Shown: positions 7,845 through 16,804, counted from the first letter of the stretch. The stretch: 64,000 bases of DNA from JANQMY01 sp965228775 (GCA_965228775.1 OZ245840.1:1736001-1800000), one strand, 5' to 3'. The notes: generated from the sequence alone by a model not told the origin. A program made the numbers and translations.

Positions 7845-8902
7845 GCCACGGTTATCAAGCGGTTCTCTGGAACAAACACAAACGCACTTACGATCTGGCG
7901 GTTGGCGGCGGCATTCTGGCTTACATCGGAACCTTTATCGGTGTGAGCATGATGACCTGGTCGGGGCCCAATGTTCTGTCCACGGAGATCTTGTTGATCC
8001 AGGCGCTGGGAAGCTGCGCCTTCATCATGCTGACGATTATTCTTTCCATCGGACCTCTGGCGCGCCTCAACAGCCTTTTCAATCCGCTTCTGTATAACCG
8101 GCGGCATTTCGGCGTGATGTTTTTCATCGTTGCCCTGGCCCATGTGATCATCGCCACGTTCTGGTATCATGGCTTCGGCATCGTCAATCCGCTGGTGTCG
8201 ATCCTGTCCAGCAATGCCGAATATGACCGCATCGCACAGTTCCCCTTTGAATCTTTAGGTTTCGTTGCCTTCTTGATTCTGTTCGTCATGGCGGCCACGT
8301 CGCATGATTTCTGGCTCGCCAATCTGAAGCCTGGCGTCTGGAAAGCGATGCACATGATGGTCTATCTGGCCTACGGCCTTCTGGTCATGCATGTGGTGTT
8401 GGGCGCCTTACAGGCGGAACGCTCTTCTCTCTATACATGGCTCGTCATCGCCAGCGCCGTTTGGCTGACGGTTCTGCATGTGATCACAGGTTTCCGCGAG
8501 GCATCGAAAGATTCGGGCGGCGCGCTTGCCTCGCGTGACGGCGCTCAGTGGATGGCCGTCGCCGCCATTGGCGATATCCCGGAAAACCGTGCACGGATCA
8601 TTCCGCTGAAGGATGGCGAACGGATCGCCGTGTTTAAATATGATGGCAAAGTGTCGGCGGTTTCCAATGTGTGCGCCCACCAGAACGGCCCTTTGGGCGA
8701 AGGCAAGATTGTAGACGGCTGCATCACCTGCCCATGGCACGGCTATCAATACAATCCGGACAACGGCCAATCTCCGCCGCCTTTCACGGAAAAAATTCCG
8801 ACCTACAAGGTAAAGGTCGAAGGCGGTCATGTGTTCGTCGACCCCACGCCGCTGCCACCCGGCACGCCGGTGGAGCCCGCACTCATTGGCGATCCGGCAT
8901 AG
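7841..8902 (+). CDS. Ferric-reductase-like transmembrane domain fused to a Rieske [2Fe-2S] domain
   Basis: 353 residues. The first two thirds are a polytopic membrane domain with several helices and spaced histidines ('FIVALAHVIIATFWYHG', 'AMHMMVYLAYGLLVMHVVLG'), as in the heme-b ferric reductase/YedZ family. The C-terminal 100 residues are a Rieske domain with C278-x-H280 and C297-P-W-H300, all four cluster ligands present. The fusion implies electron passage between membrane heme b and a [2Fe-2S] centre. Translationally coupled to the small protein before it, with the 8916 gene 13 nt downstream. No flavin domain is present, unlike classical ferric reductases. Substrate unknown. Confidence 0.88.
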   Translation: MSHGYQAVLWNKHKRTYDLAVGGGILAYIGTFIGVSMMTWSGPNVLSTEILLIQALGSCAFIMLTIILSIGPLARLNSLFNPLLYNRRHFGVMFFIVALAHVIIATFWYHGFGIVNPLVSILSSNAEYDRIAQFPFESLGFVAFLILFVMAATSHDFWLANLKPGVWKAMHMMVYLAYGLLVMHVVLGALQAERSSLYTWLVIASAVWLTVLHVITGFREASKDSGGALASRDGAQWMAVAAIGDIPENRARIIPLKDGERIAVFKYDGKVSAVSNVCAHQNGPLGEGKIVDGCITCPWHGYQYNPDNGQSPPPFTEKIPTYKVKVEGGHVFVDPTPLPPGTPVEPALIGDPA

Positions 8903-8915
8903 GAAGGGTATAGCG

Positions 8916-9713
8916 ATGGTAGACAATACTCCGTCACAAGACAAAGATCCGTTCTATGTGGGCTACTTGCCGGCGCCCGGCCGGTTTGCCTTTTTCTCCA
9001 TTATTTTGATCCCTGTGCTTATCGCGGTCGGCGTTCTGTCCGCCAGCATCATCGGCAGCAGCCACCAAGACCCCGGCACCGGCATTTGGGATCTGTCAAA
9101 ACCCATCGAAGTGGTCGGCTGGGCTGACATGGCGCCCTATCCCATCCTGCGTGTGCGTAAGAACGACGGTAATCTGCTGCCCACTTACGAAACCGTTTTT
9201 GTGGTGTCGGAAGGCAAAATTGGGGCCGCCGACCGTATCGGACCGTTGGCCGGACGCGAGGTGAAAGCCACCGGCTTTCTGATTGAACGCGACGGCATGC
9301 GCATGCTGGAATTGGTGGGCGGCCTTGATGCGGTTCAAGAGATTCCCGATGTGCGGGCACAGCCGCCCGCCACCTTGCCGCCCATTGAAACGGCGTCGGC
9401 CGGCACCTTCACCTTGAAAGGCCAGATCATCGACTCCAAATGTTACCTGGGCGTGATGAAACCGGGCGAGGGCAAACCGCACAAAGCGTGCGCCACCTTG
9501 TGCATCATCGGCGGCATTCCGCCCATGTTCATGACGCAAAATCCGCGTGGTGAGCGAACTGTGTATTTGGTCACCGATGCAGACGGTTCAACAGCCGTGA
9601 AAAGCGGCATGACCGAATATATTGCCGATTGGATCGAGGTGACAGGTGAAGTCGAGACGCAGGGAGATATTGCGGTTTTCAAGATCGACAGCAAAACCAT
9701 CCGCCGCCTCTGA
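8916..9713 (+). CDS. Membrane-anchored protein with Cys/His motif, redox cluster
   Basis: 265 residues. ATG 8916 has AGGAAGGG upstream; the open frame back to 8829 overlaps the Rieske gene and is rejected. One transmembrane anchor near residues 22-50 (FAFFSIILIPVLIAVGVLSA) leaves a large soluble part, probably periplasmic. That part contains two OB-like or beta-rich repeats; the second carries C176, H189, C192 and C196 in 'CYLGVMKPGEGKPHKAC' and 'ATLCIIGGIPP', a likely metal or cluster site. Unrecognised family. Position directly after the Rieske fusion suggests it donates or accepts its electrons. Confidence 0.75.
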   Translation: MVDNTPSQDKDPFYVGYLPAPGRFAFFSIILIPVLIAVGVLSASIIGSSHQDPGTGIWDLSKPIEVVGWADMAPYPILRVRKNDGNLLPTYETVFVVSEGKIGAADRIGPLAGREVKATGFLIERDGMRMLELVGGLDAVQEIPDVRAQPPATLPPIETASAGTFTLKGQIIDSKCYLGVMKPGEGKPHKACATLCIIGGIPPMFMTQNPRGERTVYLVTDADGSTAVKSGMTEYIADWIEVTGEVETQGDIAVFKIDSKTIRRL

Positions 9714-9760
9714 TCCTATCCTATCCAAACAACATACGACGATAAGAGGGAAGCGTATCA

Positions 9761-10225
9761 ATGATGTTGATCCGGGCAGCAGCCCTGTCTTTTTTTGCGA
9801 TCCTAGCCATTTCATCTTCCGCCTTCGCAAGCGGCGGTGATTCGATTTTGGGTGTCTGGTGGACACCGACAAAGGACGGCAAATTCGAAATCTACCGCAC
9901 CGATGACAATAAATATTTCGGCAAGATACTAGGCGGTGACGGCCCGGAACAATTCGATACCAAGAACCCTAATCCGGCCTTGCAATCCCGCAGTTTGATC
10001 GGTGTCAATTTCTTGTCTGACTTTTCTTACGATAGTGACAAAGCACAATGGGTAGACGGCACGATCTATGACCCTAATAATGGCCGCACCTATGATTGTA
10101 AAATGTGGCTTGACGAAAACGATGCCACGAAACTGAACGCCCGGGGCTTCCTCGGGATTTCGGCATTTGGCCGCACGGAGGTGTTCACCCGGGTTGAAGG
10201 AGGTGACGCTCAAGCCGGTCAATAG
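9761..10225 (+). CDS. Exported DUF2147 family protein
   Basis: 154 residues with a signal peptide ending near 'SSAFASGG'. The mature domain fits DUF2147: 'SILGVWWTPTKDGKFEIYR', 'YFGKILGG' and the closing 'LNARGFLGISAFGRTEVFTR'. The family folds as a small periplasmic beta-barrel of unknown function. AGAGGGAAG lies before tandem ATG codons at 9761/9764. It follows the redox cluster by 47 nt and might be co-transcribed. Confidence 0.85.
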   Translation: MMLIRAAALSFFAILAISSSAFASGGDSILGVWWTPTKDGKFEIYRTDDNKYFGKILGGDGPEQFDTKNPNPALQSRSLIGVNFLSDFSYDSDKAQWVDGTIYDPNNGRTYDCKMWLDENDATKLNARGFLGISAFGRTEVFTRVEGGDAQAGQ

Positions 10226-10274
10226 AAGCGGCCCCGCACCACAGGGGCGCGCCAACCTCGGAGGATCGGCATTC

Positions 10275-11402
10275 ATGATTGTTGGGACACTGAGGGAAAT
10301 CAAGAACCACGAATATCGCGTGGGTCTCACGCCTGAAAGCGTGCATGAGCTTGTAGCCCATGACCATGAAGTAATTGTAGAATCAGGCGCCGGTGGCGGC
10401 ATCGGCGCCGACGATGTGACCTATATGAAGGCCGGCGGGCGCATCTGCGAGACAGCGGACGAGGTGTTCTCTACCGCCGATCTCATCGTCAAAGTAAAAG
10501 AACCGCAAAAAGAAGAACGTGCCAAGCTGAGCACAGACCAAGTGCTGTTCACCTATCTGCACTTGGCGCCCGATTTGGAGCAAACCAAAGACCTGATGAT
10601 GTCCGGCGCCACCTGCATCGCCTACGAGACGGTGACCGATGCTCATGGGGACCTGCCGCTCCTAAAGCCGATGAGTCAGGTGGCGGGCCGCATGTCCATC
10701 CAGGCAGGTGCTGCGGCCCTTGAAAAAGTAAGCGGCGGGCGGGGCATTCTCTTGGGCGGTGTCCCCGGCGTCGCGCCCGGCAAGATCACGGTTATCGGTG
10801 GCGGTGTGGTCGGTTTCAACGCGGCACAAATGGCGGCGGGCCTTGGCGCCGACGTGACAATCCTCGACCGCGATCCGGAAGCTCTGGAACGCCTTGGCAC
10901 CTATTTCGAAGCTCGCGCAAAAACACGCTTTTCGAACCGGGCCAATTTGGCGGAATGTGTTGCGGAAGCAGACCTCGTCATTGGCGCGGTTTTGGTTCCC
11001 GGCGCCGCTGCGCCCAAACTGGTGACCAAAGAAATGCTGGCATCTATGAAACCCGGGGCCGTCCTGGTGGATGTGGCGATTGATCAAGGCGGTTGTTTCG
11101 AAACCTCAAAACCGACCACCCACGCAGAGCCGATCTTCATCGTCGACGGCATCGTGCATTATTGCGTCACTAACATGCCTGGCGCCGTGGCGCGCACTTC
11201 CACTTATGCATTGAACAATGTCACTCTGCCTCACACGTTGAGCATCGCGGAGAATGGCTGGCAGCGCGCCTTGGAAATCGACCCGCATCTGCGGGCCGGG
11301 CTGAACATCTGGAATGGCCAGGTGACCTGCCAGCCAGTCGCGGAAAATCTAAACCTTCCATACACCTCGCCGGATGATGCCATTGCCTCCACCACCAACT
11401 AG
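10275..11402 (+). CDS. ald: Alanine dehydrogenase
   Basis: 375 residues, the normal length. It catalyses reversible NAD-dependent deamination of L-alanine to pyruvate and ammonia in the cytoplasm. The N-terminus MIVGTLREIKNHEYRVGLTP is diagnostic; 'LFTYLHLAPD' carries the active-site His and 'VIGGGVVGFNAAQMAAGLGA' is the NAD-binding Rossmann loop. GGAGGATCGG precedes the ATG at 10275; the frame open to 10167 overlaps the DUF2147 gene. Its TAG stop shares the palindromic CTAG with the convergent acetyltransferase gene. Confidence 0.96.
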   Translation: MIVGTLREIKNHEYRVGLTPESVHELVAHDHEVIVESGAGGGIGADDVTYMKAGGRICETADEVFSTADLIVKVKEPQKEERAKLSTDQVLFTYLHLAPDLEQTKDLMMSGATCIAYETVTDAHGDLPLLKPMSQVAGRMSIQAGAAALEKVSGGRGILLGGVPGVAPGKITVIGGGVVGFNAAQMAAGLGADVTILDRDPEALERLGTYFEARAKTRFSNRANLAECVAEADLVIGAVLVPGAAAPKLVTKEMLASMKPGAVLVDVAIDQGGCFETSKPTTHAEPIFIVDGIVHYCVTNMPGAVARTSTYALNNVTLPHTLSIAENGWQRALEIDPHLRAGLNIWNGQVTCQPVAENLNLPYTSPDDAIASTTN

Positions 11403-12121
11403 TCTTCCCAGTTGGGCGCGATCTTGGTGCGCAGCCATTTGAAGAACGAATTGTCACGGCGCAGATAGCGGTCCACCTCGTCGATTTCCGCATTCAGCTT
11501 TTCCGGATCGGAGAAATAATCAGAGCGCTTCGTCATGGGCTTGTCCGGATCAAGCGGCTTGACCACTTTTGCCGGATTGCCAGCCGCGATAACATTGGGC
11601 GGAATGTCGTCCACCACCACGGAGCGCGCGCCAATGATGCTGTTTTCGCCGATGGTCACGCCTTTGCAGATTGTGGAACTGTCACCAATCCAAACATTTT
11701 CTTCCAACGTCACTGGCGCCATTTTCACGCCTTGCACCGTGCGGTCATAGGTGTCGTGCCAGTCGGCATCCGTGATGTAGACATGGCTTGCCAGCATTGT
11801 GTTCGATCCAATGGTCACATGGGCAAGAGATGTGATGCGGGCCCCCGGCGTGATGAGCACGTAATCGCCGATATCGATGCGCCCCTCATGTTCTTCATTT
11901 TTCCACGTGCACATGCGGATCTTCTGTTCTGACGTAGACAGAATATGCACCTGCCGACCGAGACGAATGTTGGCGCCAACCACTTCCACGTTCCATGGCT
12001 TGCTGATGGCGGCCCCCTCTCCGATGGCGTCGAATTGTGGGTACAGAAAGTGCCTTGCATAGGCCAGTTCGAATTGGCGATGTGCCGTCTTGAGCCAATA
12101 GGGAGCATGATCGTGGCGCAT
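11399..12121 (-). CDS. Hexapeptide-repeat (left-handed beta-helix) acyltransferase
   Basis: 240 residues. Imperfect hexapeptide repeats run through residues ~55-185 ('IDIGDYVLITPGARITS', 'VTIGSNTMLASHVYITDADWHD', 'VWIGDSSTICKGVTIGENS'), with 'DWHD' in the position of the catalytic His loop of the maltose/galactoside acetyltransferase group. It probably transfers an acetyl group from acetyl-CoA to a sugar. A basic C-terminal helical tail follows. ATG 12121 gives MRHDHAPYWL; the extra codons to 12193 overlap the promoter of the next gene. Stops overlap tail-to-tail with ald. Confidence 0.82.
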   Translation of the reverse strand: MRHDHAPYWLKTAHRQFELAYARHFLYPQFDAIGEGAAISKPWNVEVVGANIRLGRQVHILSTSEQKIRMCTWKNEEHEGRIDIGDYVLITPGARITSLAHVTIGSNTMLASHVYITDADWHDTYDRTVQGVKMAPVTLEENVWIGDSSTICKGVTIGENSIIGARSVVVDDIPPNVIAAGNPAKVVKPLDPDKPMTKRSDYFSDPEKLNAEIDEVDRYLRRDNSFFKWLRTKIAPNWED

Positions 12122-12228
12122 GGCCGTTCCGTTTGTTGTTGTTTTACCGATTGAACGCACTTGCGAAGGCCGCGTGCCCGCCGCACGATACATCAGCAGC
12201 CTGCCAATTCAACAGAAAGAGAAACGCC

Positions 12229-12798
12229 ATGCCTCGCCTAACGCCTCTGACCCCGGACAAAATGACCGACGCGCAACGCGCCATCTACGACATGATTGAC
12301 GGCGCACGCCCCGGTGCACGTCAGGCCGCCGACGGTTCGCTGATCGGCCCATTTGACGCATTCCTGCGCAACCCGAATACCGGTGAGAAGATGCTGCAAC
12401 TGGGCAGCGCCATGCGTTTCAACAGTGCCTTGCCAAGAAAGGCCATCGAAATTGCCATTCTCTGTGTTGGACGCAAATGGGAAGCGGAATTCGAATGGTG
12501 GGCCCATGTGCGCCTCGCCTTGGAAGTGGGCGTCGAGCAGCATGTGATCGATTCGATCTTGAATGATGAAGTGCCTGACTTGGCGGACCCAATAGAAGCC
12601 GCCGTCTACCACGGCGCGCAGGAAATCTTGACGAACCGGGGGCTTAGCAATGGCGCCTATGAAAAACTGAAGGGACTTGTCGGAGAAGACGGTCTGCTCG
12701 ATCTGTTCACGCTGGTTGGGTATTACGTGACGATTTCGATCATCCTCAATGGATTCCGCGTGCCCTTGCCCGAAGGCGAAAAGAACGCGTTTGGGTGA
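12229..12798 (+). CDS. Carboxymuconolactone decarboxylase / AhpD-like protein
   Basis: 189 residues, all-helical CMD fold: 'LPRKAIEIAILCVGRKWEAEFEWWAH' (in pieces) corresponds to the conserved E-x-A-I-L...E...H helix. Only one cysteine is present, so the C-x3-C disulfide reductase centre of AhpD is missing and peroxidase-linked activity is unlikely. The exact reaction is unknown. ATG 12229 was chosen over 12133, which lies in the divergent promoter. Confidence 0.82.
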   Translation: MPRLTPLTPDKMTDAQRAIYDMIDGARPGARQAADGSLIGPFDAFLRNPNTGEKMLQLGSAMRFNSALPRKAIEIAILCVGRKWEAEFEWWAHVRLALEVGVEQHVIDSILNDEVPDLADPIEAAVYHGAQEILTNRGLSNGAYEKLKGLVGEDGLLDLFTLVGYYVTISIILNGFRVPLPEGEKNAFG

Positions 12799-12813
12799 CA
12801 CCTTCTCTTCAGC

Positions 12814-12907
12814 GTCATCCGCCGACTTGATCGGCGGATCCAACTCTCACATTGCTCTGACCTTGCAGGTGGAGAGGTGGATTCGCCGGATAAACCGGCG
12901 AATGACG
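12814..12907. repeat. Paired-hairpin dispersed repeat (copy 1)
   Basis: Bounded by GTCAT and ATGAC. Two hairpins: ATCCGCCGA/TCGGCGGAT at 12817-12839 and ATTCGCCGG/CCGGCGAAT at 12881-12903, separated by about 40 nt. The same layout, with different compensating stem bases, recurs at 21782-21893, which indicates a mobile palindromic repeat family. It lies between a plus gene and the 3' end of iorB. Confidence 0.75.
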
Positions 12908-12955
12908 AGTTAGTTGGTGTCGCGCCCTGCCCTGGGATGACGTCGGAGGGAAGGG

Positions 12956-15205
12956 CTACTCTGCGGCTTGTCCGAATACCTGCGATACCTGCTGGTTCGT
13001 CCTGAGCGGCTTCAAATCATGCTGATTGACCGGCAGAGATTTGATCCGTTCCCCCGATAGTATGAACAAAGCATTCGCAACGGCGGGACCGATGGGTGGC
13101 GTACCGGGTTCACCACAGCCGCCCGTGGTTTCGCCGCTGTTAATGATGTGCACATTCATCTCCGGTGCTTCCGCCAGATGGATCATTTCATAATCATCAA
13201 AGTTCGATTGCTCGACACGGCCACCATCGATGGTGATGTTGCCGTAAAGCGCAGCGGTCAGGCCGTAGATGATACCGCTTTGAATCTGCGCTTCGACCGA
13301 GTCCGGGTTAACGGCTGTGCCTACATCCACCGCCGCGGTGACTTTGTGAACCTTGACCTCACCGCCGTCCGATAAAGAGACTTCCGCTACTTGAGCAACA
13401 ATCGATCCAAAAGATTGTTCGATCGCAATGCCCCGCGCGCGGCCTGGCGCCAACGGTGTGTCCCAGCCCGCTTTTTCCGCGGCCGTTTCCAGAACTTTTC
13501 TGTGACGTGGCATGTCCTTCAACAGCGCGCGGCGGAATTCGAACGGGTCTTTGCCTGCTTTGTGTGCAAGTTCGTCGATAAAGCTTTCATTGAAGAAACT
13601 GTGCTGCGTATGCCCCACACTGCGCCACGGTCCAAGGGGGATCGGCTGTTCCATGCCCACACTGCGAATGCTTTGGTTTTCAATCCCGTACTGGATGTCC
13701 GGTGCATCCGCCGGTTCATCCTGCCCCACATTAATGTAGTGGTTCGACCAGGCGATAGGCATGCCATCGCCGCCGAGCACCGCCTTGAACTGATTTGACA
13801 CGGCTGGGCGGTAGTAATCGTGCTGGGTGTCTTCTTCACGCGACCAGACCAGTTTGACCGGCTTGCCCACATCCTTCGCGATACGGACGGCCTGTTGAAC
13901 GAAATCTTCCCGCGACCGGCGGCCAAAGCCACCGCCCAAAAGCTGGTTATGTACGGCCACCTTATCTGCGTCGATCCCCGCAGCATCCGCCGCAAATGTG
14001 CGCGCTGCCAACGGATTTTGCGCACCGGTCCAGATCTCAACGGAGTCTTCTTCGACAGATGCTGTGCAATTCATAGGTTCCATGCAGGAATGGGCCAAAA
14101 ACGGAACTGTGTAGTCAGATTCGATAACCTCCGATGCATCGGCAATCACCGCTGGCGCATCGCCGGTTTCCACATGGACCGACCCGTCATTGACCGTCAG
14201 TTCATCCGTATAGGACGCAAAGATGGAATCGCTGGTAACGCCTGCATTGGCGCCATTATCGAATTCAACCGTGAGATTATCGAGCGCCGTTTTCGCACGC
14301 CAATATTTGTCGGCGACCACCGCCACCGCGGCCTCCAGATTGACCACTTTGACGATACCCGGCATGCCCGAAATCGAGTTTTCATCGATCGATTTCACGG
14401 TGCCGCCGAAGACGGGCGACTGTTTGATGGCGGCATACACCATGCCCGGCAAGTCTATATCGATCCCGAATGTGGCAGTGCCGTCCACTTTGGCCGGAAT
14501 ATCGCGGCGGGGCTGCGACGTGCCGATCAGCTTGAATTGCGAACGTTCTTTCTGCTTCGGGCTTTGCGGCGGATCGAATTTAGCGGCCTCGGTGGCCAGT
14601 TCGCCAAACGTGGCCGATTTATCCCCGTGAGAGACAATGCTGTTCGCAACCGAAATCTCCGATGCGTCCACACCCCAGCGGGCGGCGGCGGCTTTGACCA
14701 TCATTTCCCGGGCGGACGCACCAGCGCGGCGCATGCCATGTTCACCAGTAAATTGGATTGCCGTGCTGCCGCCGGTGATCTGCAGGTCCATCGACTTAGC
14801 AAGGTTGAAAAAGGTGAAATCGATCAGGGGACGGATATAGGATGGAATGCCCGCATCCCCCATGAGATAGCCTTTACCAAGACCCGTATTGGCGTATTGC
14901 GGCAGGGCCGGTGCGTATTCAAAATCAACCAGGTCCCAATCCGCATCCATTTCTTCCGCCAGCATCATGGCGAGCGCCGTGTTGGAGCCCTGCCCCATTT
15001 CCGAATGCGGAATAATTGCCGTGACCAGATTGTCAGGGCTGATTTTGACCCAGGTGTTGAGGCCGATCTCGCCGTCCTTCAGCACACTTTCAGAAGCGAT
15101 CTTGAGGCGGTTCGGGGCCATCGTAATCCCCAAGATCAAACCACCGCCGGCCAACGCACCGGTTGCCAGCAAAGTCCGTCGTGTAATTTTTCCGATTGAA
15201 GCCAT
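12956..15205 (-). CDS. iorB: Molybdopterin subunit of isoquinoline 1-oxidoreductase-type hydroxylase
   Basis: 749 residues. A twin-arginine signal (ITRRTLLATGALAGG) sends the folded, cofactor-loaded enzyme to the periplasm. Molybdenum-hydroxylase motifs follow: 'PHSEMGQGSNTALAMMLAEE', 'NQLLGGGFGRRSREDF', 'PLGPWRSVGHTQHSFFNESF', and near the C-terminus 'GETTGGCGEPGTPPIGPAVANA' in pieces. This is the IorB/aldehyde-oxidase class that hydroxylates N-heterocycles or oxidises aldehydes with water as oxygen source. Partner IorA lies 109 nt upstream; no FAD subunit is present, as usual for the two-subunit type. Natural substrate unknown. Confidence 0.9.
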   Translation of the reverse strand: MASIGKITRRTLLATGALAGGGLILGITMAPNRLKIASESVLKDGEIGLNTWVKISPDNLVTAIIPHSEMGQGSNTALAMMLAEEMDADWDLVDFEYAPALPQYANTGLGKGYLMGDAGIPSYIRPLIDFTFFNLAKSMDLQITGGSTAIQFTGEHGMRRAGASAREMMVKAAAARWGVDASEISVANSIVSHGDKSATFGELATEAAKFDPPQSPKQKERSQFKLIGTSQPRRDIPAKVDGTATFGIDIDLPGMVYAAIKQSPVFGGTVKSIDENSISGMPGIVKVVNLEAAVAVVADKYWRAKTALDNLTVEFDNGANAGVTSDSIFASYTDELTVNDGSVHVETGDAPAVIADASEVIESDYTVPFLAHSCMEPMNCTASVEEDSVEIWTGAQNPLAARTFAADAAGIDADKVAVHNQLLGGGFGRRSREDFVQQAVRIAKDVGKPVKLVWSREEDTQHDYYRPAVSNQFKAVLGGDGMPIAWSNHYINVGQDEPADAPDIQYGIENQSIRSVGMEQPIPLGPWRSVGHTQHSFFNESFIDELAHKAGKDPFEFRRALLKDMPRHRKVLETAAEKAGWDTPLAPGRARGIAIEQSFGSIVAQVAEVSLSDGGEVKVHKVTAAVDVGTAVNPDSVEAQIQSGIIYGLTAALYGNITIDGGRVEQSNFDDYEMIHLAEAPEMNVHIINSGETTGGCGEPGTPPIGPAVANALFILSGERIKSLPVNQHDLKPLRTNQQVSQVFGQAAE

Positions 15206-15314
15206 GGGGCGTCTCCCTATCGCGCGTCGCTAAGCTGTGCCGGTCCAATGCCGGTGAGCCTGCCGCGTTGATCAAGAATTTCGATTTGCACCGGCGGCCG
15301 CGCCGCCGATTGCC

Positions 15315-15767
15315 TTAGGTCTCGCTCAATTCGTGGATCGAGTCGCGAATACGCTGATACGTGCCGCAGCGGCAGACATTCGTGATCGTGTCGTTGATGT
15401 CCTGATCCGTCGGGTTCGGATTTTCAGCCAACAGAGACGACACCGCCATGATCATGCCCGATTGGCAATACCCGCATTGCGGCACCTGGTTTTTAATCCA
15501 TGCTTCTTGAACAGGATGCAGCTGGCCGTTGTCAGCAAGGCCTTCAATGGTGGTGATCTCATAGCCTTCGGCGGCTTCCACCGGCAGCACGCAAGTGCGT
15601 TCGGCAACACCGTCTAAATGAACCGTACACGCACCACAGGCGGCGATGCCGCAGCCGAACTTGGTACCCTTCAACCCGATCTCATCCCGCAATACCCAAA
15701 GCAGCGGTGTATCCGGTTCAACATCCACCGTGTGGGTTTTGCCGTTTACTTTCAATGTGAACGCCAT
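15315..15767 (-). CDS. iorA: [2Fe-2S] subunit of isoquinoline 1-oxidoreductase-type hydroxylase
   Basis: 150 residues, the usual size. The plant-ferredoxin-type cluster ligands are C39, C44, C47 and C59; the second, all-helical [2Fe-2S] domain has 'QCGYCQSGM' and 'VCRCGTYQRI'. It carries electrons from the molybdenum centre of IorB to an external acceptor. GGAGAACACATC precedes the ATG. It has no signal of its own, so it is presumably exported with IorB. Divergent from the TetR gene across the operator region. Confidence 0.92.
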   Translation of the reverse strand: MAFTLKVNGKTHTVDVEPDTPLLWVLRDEIGLKGTKFGCGIAACGACTVHLDGVAERTCVLPVEAAEGYEITTIEGLADNGQLHPVQEAWIKNQVPQCGYCQSGMIMAVSSLLAENPNPTDQDINDTITNVCRCGTYQRIRDSIHELSET

Positions 15768-16079
15768 GATGTGTTCTCCTACTCCCTCTCACCGGCGCGT
15801 AGGTTAGAGCGCGCCGTGTGCCTTTTCCCGATGTTCCCCGGGATCCTTGGTAATCACCTGAGCGGCGGACGCAAGCCATTATCTGTAACGCTTTCGTGAC
15901 GCCTTTTGCCCAAATGATGGACCAAAACCAGAAATCTCCTTGCGATCAATATCTTAGAATTGGAGCAATCTAAATCCGCGTCCTCTTGAAGCGGATAAAC
16001 AAGACCAAAATCTTCTGCCTGTTCCGGCAGCGAACATCGTCACCCGCCTTTGATTGGGGGTATTCAGATCCTGACTTTC
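15768..16079. other. Upstream region of iorA, no gene
   Basis: Divergent spacer between iorA and the TetR gene. No credible ORF or RNA gene is seen. It should contain the iorA promoter, but no clear -35/-10 pair can be picked out. The distal end holds the operators listed separately. Confidence 0.5.
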
Positions 16080-16103
16080 TGACATTTTGTGTATAAAATG
16101 TCA
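16080..16103. promoter_or_regulatory. Operator 1, perfect 9-bp inverted repeat
   Basis: TGACATTTT-GTGTAT-AAAATGTCA, a perfect palindrome with a 6-bp spacer, 52 bp before the TetR start. Its form suits the dimeric TetR protein encoded next to it, so autoregulation and control of iorAB are likely. Confidence 0.72.
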
Positions 16104-16111
16104 ATATTACT

Positions 16112-16137
16112 CTGACACTTTACCCTCGTTGTGTCAG
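16112..16137. promoter_or_regulatory. Operator 2, inverted repeat CTGACAC/GTGTCAG
   Basis: CTGACAC at 16112-16118 and GTGTCAG at 16131-16137, with a 12-bp spacer. It shares the TGACA half-site with operator 1, which lies 8 bp away, and ends 18 bp before the TetR start codon. Confidence 0.62.
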
Positions 16138-16155
16138 TGTGTTACACGCGCAAAC

Positions 16156-16743
16156 ATGAAACCTCAGGATGAAAAAAGGGAAGCCGTATTCGATGCGGCA
16201 CTGGACGTATTTTCCCAATACGGTTTCCGGCGGACGTCAATGGGCGACCTTGCCGAAGCCGCCGGAATATCGCGCCCTGCTCTGTACCTGATGTTCGATA
16301 ACAAAGAAGATTTGTTCCGGCAGCTCGCGGTTTTTCGGCAAAAATACGCAATCGAGCAAGCCACTTTGGTCTTGGCGGAGAAAACACCGTTGTCGGAACG
16401 CTTCATCAGCGCGATCCTGATGTACGAAAAACTCTATTATGAGCCGGTATCTGAATCGCCCCATGGTGATGAGCTGATGGACGTCAATCTCAGCATTGCC
16501 GCGGAGGATATGAAGAAGGGGTCCGACCGTTTTATCGGAGTTCTGGCAGACGCCCTCGAAGCCGCTGTTTCGGCCAAAGAGGCCACGTTTTCCGACACGC
16601 CCTTAAAACCGAAGGCCTTCGTGGAACTGCTCATGTCTTCAATTGCCGGGGTGAAAAAAGGCGTTGCGTCTATCAAGGAATTTCGGCGCCGCATCAAAGA
16701 AGTGGGCGCAATCTTCATGAAATCCATCGCAGCCGCCAAATAA
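16156..16743 (+). CDS. TetR family transcriptional regulator
   Basis: 195 residues. The N-terminal helix-turn-helix is clear (residues ~25-46: 'TSMGDLAEAAGISRPALYL', preceded by 'AALDVFSQYGFRR'). The C-terminal ligand-binding part is not assignable. ATG 16156 puts the start right after operator 2; the frame back to 16087 would run through the operators. Divergent from iorA-iorB, whose expression it probably represses until an inducer binds. Confidence 0.9.
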   Translation: MKPQDEKREAVFDAALDVFSQYGFRRTSMGDLAEAAGISRPALYLMFDNKEDLFRQLAVFRQKYAIEQATLVLAEKTPLSERFISAILMYEKLYYEPVSESPHGDELMDVNLSIAAEDMKKGSDRFIGVLADALEAAVSAKEATFSDTPLKPKAFVELLMSSIAGVKKGVASIKEFRRRIKEVGAIFMKSIAAAK

Positions 16744-16804
16744 TCCGCCGTTTTCGGGCAAGGTCAACTCTTGTATAATCGCTGAAGAACAGTAGATAAG
16801 GCCT

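Noticed and set aside
13820..15199. A 459-codon plus-strand frame
   Set aside because: Antisense to iorB, whose molybdenum-hydroxylase motifs are unmistakable.
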